From Kitasatospora phosalacinea (GTDB lineage: Bacteria; Actinomycetota; Actinomycetes; Streptomycetales; Streptomycetaceae): DNA of 64,000 bases. Position numbers and translations under genes: made by a program. Numbering within the stretch: position 1 is the first letter of the stretch; every line of letters begins with the position of its first letter. The stretch is taken from NCBI RefSeq assembly GCF_000716545.1, contig NZ_JNWZ01000014.1, positions 1-64,000 of the forward strand, in the 5' to 3' direction. This document shows, piece by piece, positions 61,047 through 64,000 of the stretch. The notes beneath the pieces are model-generated. The model worked only from the letters and a program-made list of their open reading frames with translations, was not told the DNA's origin and searched no databases.

Positions 61047-61826
61047 ATGGAGGCGACCACTCCGCCGCCCGCCGTCTCGATCCGCGACCTGTGGAAGCGC
61101 TTCGGCGCGCAGACCGCCGTCGCCGGGCTGAGCCTGGACCTGCCCGCCGGGTCGTTCATCGGCCTGGTCGGTCCGAACGGGGCCGGCAAGACCACCACCC
61201 TGTCGATGGTCACCGGGCTGCTGCGGCCCGACCTGGGCACGGTGCTGGTGCACGGCGAGGACGTCTGGCGGGACCCGGCCGCGGTCAAGGCCAGGATCGG
61301 CATCCTGCCCGAGGGCCTGCGGATGTTCGAGCGGCTCAGCGGGCGCGAACTGCTGCGCTTCAACGGACGGTTGCGCGGCCTGGCCGGCCCCGAGACCGAC
61401 CGGCGGGCCGAGGAGCTGCTGGCGGTGCTCGACCTGGTCGGCTCCGCCGACAAGCTGGTCGCCGACTACTCCACCGGCATGCGCAAGAAGATCGGCCTGG
61501 CCGCCGCGCTGCTGCACAACCCGGACGTGCTGTTCCTGGACGAGCCGTTCGAGGGCGTCGACCCGGTCTCCGCGCAGACCATCCGCGGGGTGCTGACCAG
61601 GTACGCCGCCTCCGGCTCGACCGTGGTGTTCTCCAGCCACGTGATGGAGCTGGTGGAGTCGCTGTGCGACTGGGTCGCCGTGGTCGACGCGGGGAAGGTG
61701 GTCGCCGCCGGGCCGATCGACGAGGTCCGCGGCGGCACCTCGCTGCACCGGGCGTTCCTCGGGTTGGTCGGCGTCCGCGAGGACGACGGGCAGGCGCTCG
61801 ACTGGCTGGGCGGGGGCAACCGGTGA
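61047..61826 (+). CDS. ABC exporter ATP-binding protein
   Basis: 259 residues. Walker A GPNGAGKTT (42-50), Walker B VLFLDEP (161-167), H-loop H198. The signature reads YSTGMRKK rather than LSGGQ, as in the ABC-2/DrrA-type exporters. ATG 61047 has AAGGAG 10 nt upstream. The stop overlaps the permease start (GTGA). Substrate unknown. Confidence 0.92.
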   Translation: MEATTPPPAVSIRDLWKRFGAQTAVAGLSLDLPAGSFIGLVGPNGAGKTTTLSMVTGLLRPDLGTVLVHGEDVWRDPAAVKARIGILPEGLRMFERLSGRELLRFNGRLRGLAGPETDRRAEELLAVLDLVGSADKLVADYSTGMRKKIGLAAALLHNPDVLFLDEPFEGVDPVSAQTIRGVLTRYAASGSTVVFSSHVMELVESLCDWVAVVDAGKVVAAGPIDEVRGGTSLHRAFLGLVGVREDDGQALDWLGGGNR

Positions 61827-63439
61827 GCGCGGCCGTCGCCGACGACCGCGCCGTCGTCCGGGCCCTGGTCGCGCTCAAGGTCCGGCTGCTGCTGAACGGG
61901 CTGCGGCGCACGCCCGGGCTGACCGCCGGGTACGTCGCCGGTCTGGTCGTCGGGCTGCTGTTCGGGCTGGGCGGGGCGATCGGGCTGGCCGTGCTGCACG
62001 GCCGCCAGGGCGCGGCCGACGCGGCCGCGGTGCTGGTCACCGGGTTGACCGTGGCCTGGGCGGCGATGCCGCTGTTCTTCTTCTCCAGCGACGAGAGCGC
62101 CGACCCGACCAGGCTGACCATGCTGCCGCTGCGGCCGTCCGCGCTGCTGCGCGGCACCCTGCTGGGCGGGCTGATCGGGCCCGGGCCGCTGGTCAACGTG
62201 CTGCTGCTGACCGGCGCCGCGGTGGCGGCCGGGCGGGGCGCGGCCTCGGCGGTGGTGGCGGTGGTCGCGGTGCCGCTGGTCCTGCTGACCCTGGTGGCGC
62301 TGATCCGGGCGATCGGGGCGGGCAACGCCCGGATGCTGTCCAGCCGGCGCGGCAAGGACTTCGCGATCTTCGGCGGCCTGCTGTTCGCGGTGCTGGCGCA
62401 GGCCGGCAACCTCGGCCTGCAGAGCTCGCTGAACGGCTCGGGCGGGGACGTCGACCTGTCGGTGCTGCACCCGTACGCCTCGGTGGTGCGGTGGATCCCG
62501 CCGGTGGCGGCGATCGACGCGGTGCGCTCGGCCGGCGAGGGCGCCTACCCGCTCGCCGCCGGGCAGTTGCTGCTGACCGCGGCCCTGCTGGTGGTGCTGC
62601 TGCGCTGGTGGCTGCGGAGCCTGCGGGAGCTGATGGTCAGCGGCGACTCCTCGACGCTGCTGGAGTCCTCGCCCGCCGCCTCCGCCCGGGCGGAGGGCCT
62701 GTGGCGGCTGCTGCCGGCCGGCCGGGTCGGCACCGTCGCCCAGCGGCAGCTGCGCTACGCCTGGCGCGAGCCGCGGGCGAAGGCGGCGGTGTTCACCGGC
62801 ATCGGCATGACGGCGGTGTTCTCGGTGCTGTCGGTGGTGCAGGGCTGGGACACGGTGTACGTGATCGCGATCGGCGGGCTGATGCTCGGCCTGCAGTCCG
62901 GCAACCTGTTCGGGATGGACGGCTCCGGGTTCTGGATGATCGCCGCCACCCTGGGCACCCGCCGGGACGCCCGGGACGAGCTGCGCGGTCGGGTGCTGGC
63001 GATCCTGCTGTACGCGGTGCCGGTGCTGCTGCTGTTCGGTCCGCCGGTGGCCGCCCTCACCGGCGACTGGGCCGGCCTGCTCCCGGCGCTCGGGCTGGCG
63101 CTGGCCGTGCTCGGCGCCGCGCTCGGCCTGGGCTGCGTGATCAGCGTGCGGGCGCCGTACGCGCTGCCCGCCGACGGCAACCCGATGCGCAACGCGGCGC
63201 CCGGGCAGAACGGCGCGGTGATGGCGAACGCGTTCGGCTCGATGGTCGGCGTGGCGGTGCTCTGCCTGCCGGTGGGGGCGCTGCTCGGCTTCCTGCTGCA
63301 GGGCCACCACCCGGCCTGGCCGGTGCTGCCGGCCGGCGTGCTGTACGGGGCGGCCCTGGCGCTGCTGGGGATCCGGCTGGCCTCGGGCGGGCTGGTCGAA
63401 CGGACGCCGGAGATCCTCGCCAAGGTCATCGAGCGGTGA
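61823..63439 (+). CDS. ABC exporter permease
   Basis: 538-residue integral membrane protein with about 12 hydrophobic segments, partner of the preceding ATPase (GTG 61823 overlaps its stop). The length suggests two fused ABC-2-like halves. It contains no extracellular peptidase or binding domain. Possible roles are peptide or lipid export; no direct clue. A terminator follows at 63478. Confidence 0.88.
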   Translation: MSAAVADDRAVVRALVALKVRLLLNGLRRTPGLTAGYVAGLVVGLLFGLGGAIGLAVLHGRQGAADAAAVLVTGLTVAWAAMPLFFFSSDESADPTRLTMLPLRPSALLRGTLLGGLIGPGPLVNVLLLTGAAVAAGRGAASAVVAVVAVPLVLLTLVALIRAIGAGNARMLSSRRGKDFAIFGGLLFAVLAQAGNLGLQSSLNGSGGDVDLSVLHPYASVVRWIPPVAAIDAVRSAGEGAYPLAAGQLLLTAALLVVLLRWWLRSLRELMVSGDSSTLLESSPAASARAEGLWRLLPAGRVGTVAQRQLRYAWREPRAKAAVFTGIGMTAVFSVLSVVQGWDTVYVIAIGGLMLGLQSGNLFGMDGSGFWMIAATLGTRRDARDELRGRVLAILLYAVPVLLLFGPPVAALTGDWAGLLPALGLALAVLGAALGLGCVISVRAPYALPADGNPMRNAAPGQNGAVMANAFGSMVGVAVLCLPVGALLGFLLQGHHPAWPVLPAGVLYGAALALLGIRLASGGLVERTPEILAKVIER

Positions 63440-63477
63440 CCGGCGACCGGGCCGCGCGGCGGCGGTGAACCTCCCGC

Positions 63478-63502
63478 GGCCCGGGCCCGCCGCTCCCGGG
63501 CC
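63478..63502 (+). terminator. ABC operon terminator
   Basis: GGCCCGGG (63478-63485) pairs with CCCGGGCC (63495-63502), 9-nt loop, 38 nt after the permease stop. Confidence 0.65.
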
Positions 63503-63603
63503 ACCGGTGGCCGCCCCACCGTCGGCCGGAGGGCCCGCCCCGCGCGCTCCGGCATCATGGAGGGCGTTCCCTCCCCCGTTCCCCGCAGGAAGCAGGACGC
63601 GCC

Positions 63604-64000
63604 GTGACCAGCACCGATCAGCCCGTGGACGAGCTGGTGGCGGAGGCGGTGGCCCGGGTGGCGGGGGCGCCGGCCGGGGGGCTGGAGTACGTGGTGGACG
63701 GGGCCGCGTCCGCGTTGGCGGCGTCGACCGAGCGGTGGCCGGCGGTGAGCCGGGCCCTGCTGGGGGTGGCGGAGCGGTCGGTGGCCCGGTGCTGGGCCGC
63801 CGGGTGGCAGCCCGCCGACCTGGTGCGGGTGGCGCGGCGGGAGCTGGGGCCGGTGCAGGTCGCGCTGGCGGCGGACCTGATCGCGGCGGAGGGCCGGCGG
63901 CACCCGGCGGCGGCGCTGGACCGGCGCTGGCGGGAGCAGTTGCGGGAGCTGGACGCGCACCCGTGGTGGCCGTCCGACGAGGCGTACCTGCCGGAGTTCG
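63604..64000 (+). CDS. Partial gene, probable DUF2786-type protein (runs off window)
   Basis: GTG 63604 opens a frame (VTSTDQPVDELVAEAVARVAG) that continues past the window end; at least 132 residues. The segment CWAAGWQPADLVRVARREL with ADLIAAEGRR resembles the N-terminal half of streptomycete DUF2786 proteins (as recalled), but the DUF2786 domain itself would lie beyond 64000. AGGA lies about 9 nt upstream. Only the 5' part can be judged. Confidence 0.6.
   Translation, partial: MTSTDQPVDELVAEAVARVAGAPAGGLEYVVDGAASALAASTERWPAVSRALLGVAERSVARCWAAGWQPADLVRVARRELGPVQVALAADLIAAEGRRHPAAALDRRWREQLRELDAHPWWPSDEAYLPEF

Overview
This 64 kb, very high-GC window reads as chromosomal core DNA of a filamentous actinomycete of the family Streptomycetaceae (Streptomyces, Kitasatospora or a close relative). 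The evidence is codon bias with G or C in nearly every third position, frequent GTG starts, the whiD-bldM-shbA developmental block beside guaB, groES-groEL1 with CIRCE operators, and a long uninterrupted ribosomal-protein cluster. I see no rRNA, tRNA, CRISPR array, prophage, insertion sequence or replication origin. The genus cannot be fixed from this sequence alone.

Layout. 0.1-5.5 kb: a membrane Ser/Thr kinase, a small membrane protein and the IMP dehydrogenase pair guaB3/guaB. 5.7-9.2 kb: regulators (ShbA-like sigma factor, BldM, WhiD, a LysR protein). 9.3-11.6 kb: groES-groEL1 with a promoter and two CIRCE elements. 11.7-22.8 kb: mixed housekeeping genes, including the t6A tRNA-modification genes tsaD, tsaB and tsaE with rimI, a secreted polysaccharide deacetylase, alanine racemase, the NAD(P)HX repair enzyme and acpS. 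It also holds a 59-residue gene missing from standard ORF lists, placed under a DtxR-type iron box. 22.9-33.9 kb: glmS, coaA and glmM, with a probable accessory polysaccharide locus between them (two GH26 lipoproteins, a CesA-like GT2 synthase, a GT39/ArnT-like membrane glycosyltransferase and a Pro-rich anchored protein). 34-59.8 kb: the ribosomal and translation cluster on the minus strand, running rpsL-rpsG-fusA-tuf, then S10-spc (rpsJ to rplO), secY-adk, map, mscL, infA-rpmJ-rpsM-rpsK-rpoA-rplQ, truA, an ABC-F protein and rplM-rpsI. 60.1-64 kb: a DUF1707 membrane protein, an ABC exporter pair and the start of a probable DUF2786-type protein.

How the parts fit. The minus-strand block from 59.8 down to 34 kb is transcribed toward lower coordinates and is cut into units by strong perfect hairpins after tuf, rplO, adk, map, rpoA, rplQ, rpsI and the ABC-F gene. 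secY, infA, rpsJ and rpsL have recognisable promoter-like hexamers. GlmS and GlmM supply amino-sugar precursors, Alr supplies D-alanine and CoaA with AcpS supplies CoA and holo-ACP, so the middle of the window is rich in cell-envelope precursor genes, and the GT2/GH26/GT39 locus sits inside it. BldM, WhiD and the ShbA-like sigma factor link the left end to sporulation and to control of the principal sigma factor.

Most novel-looking items: the GT2-GH26-GT39 locus; the iron-box small gene; paired inverted-repeat elements flanking nnrD; mscL with a zinc-ribbon tail inside the map-infA interval; a 284-nt structured gap inside the spc operon; a GuaB3 without the IMPDH cysteine; and a recurring signal suggesting leaderless mRNAs.
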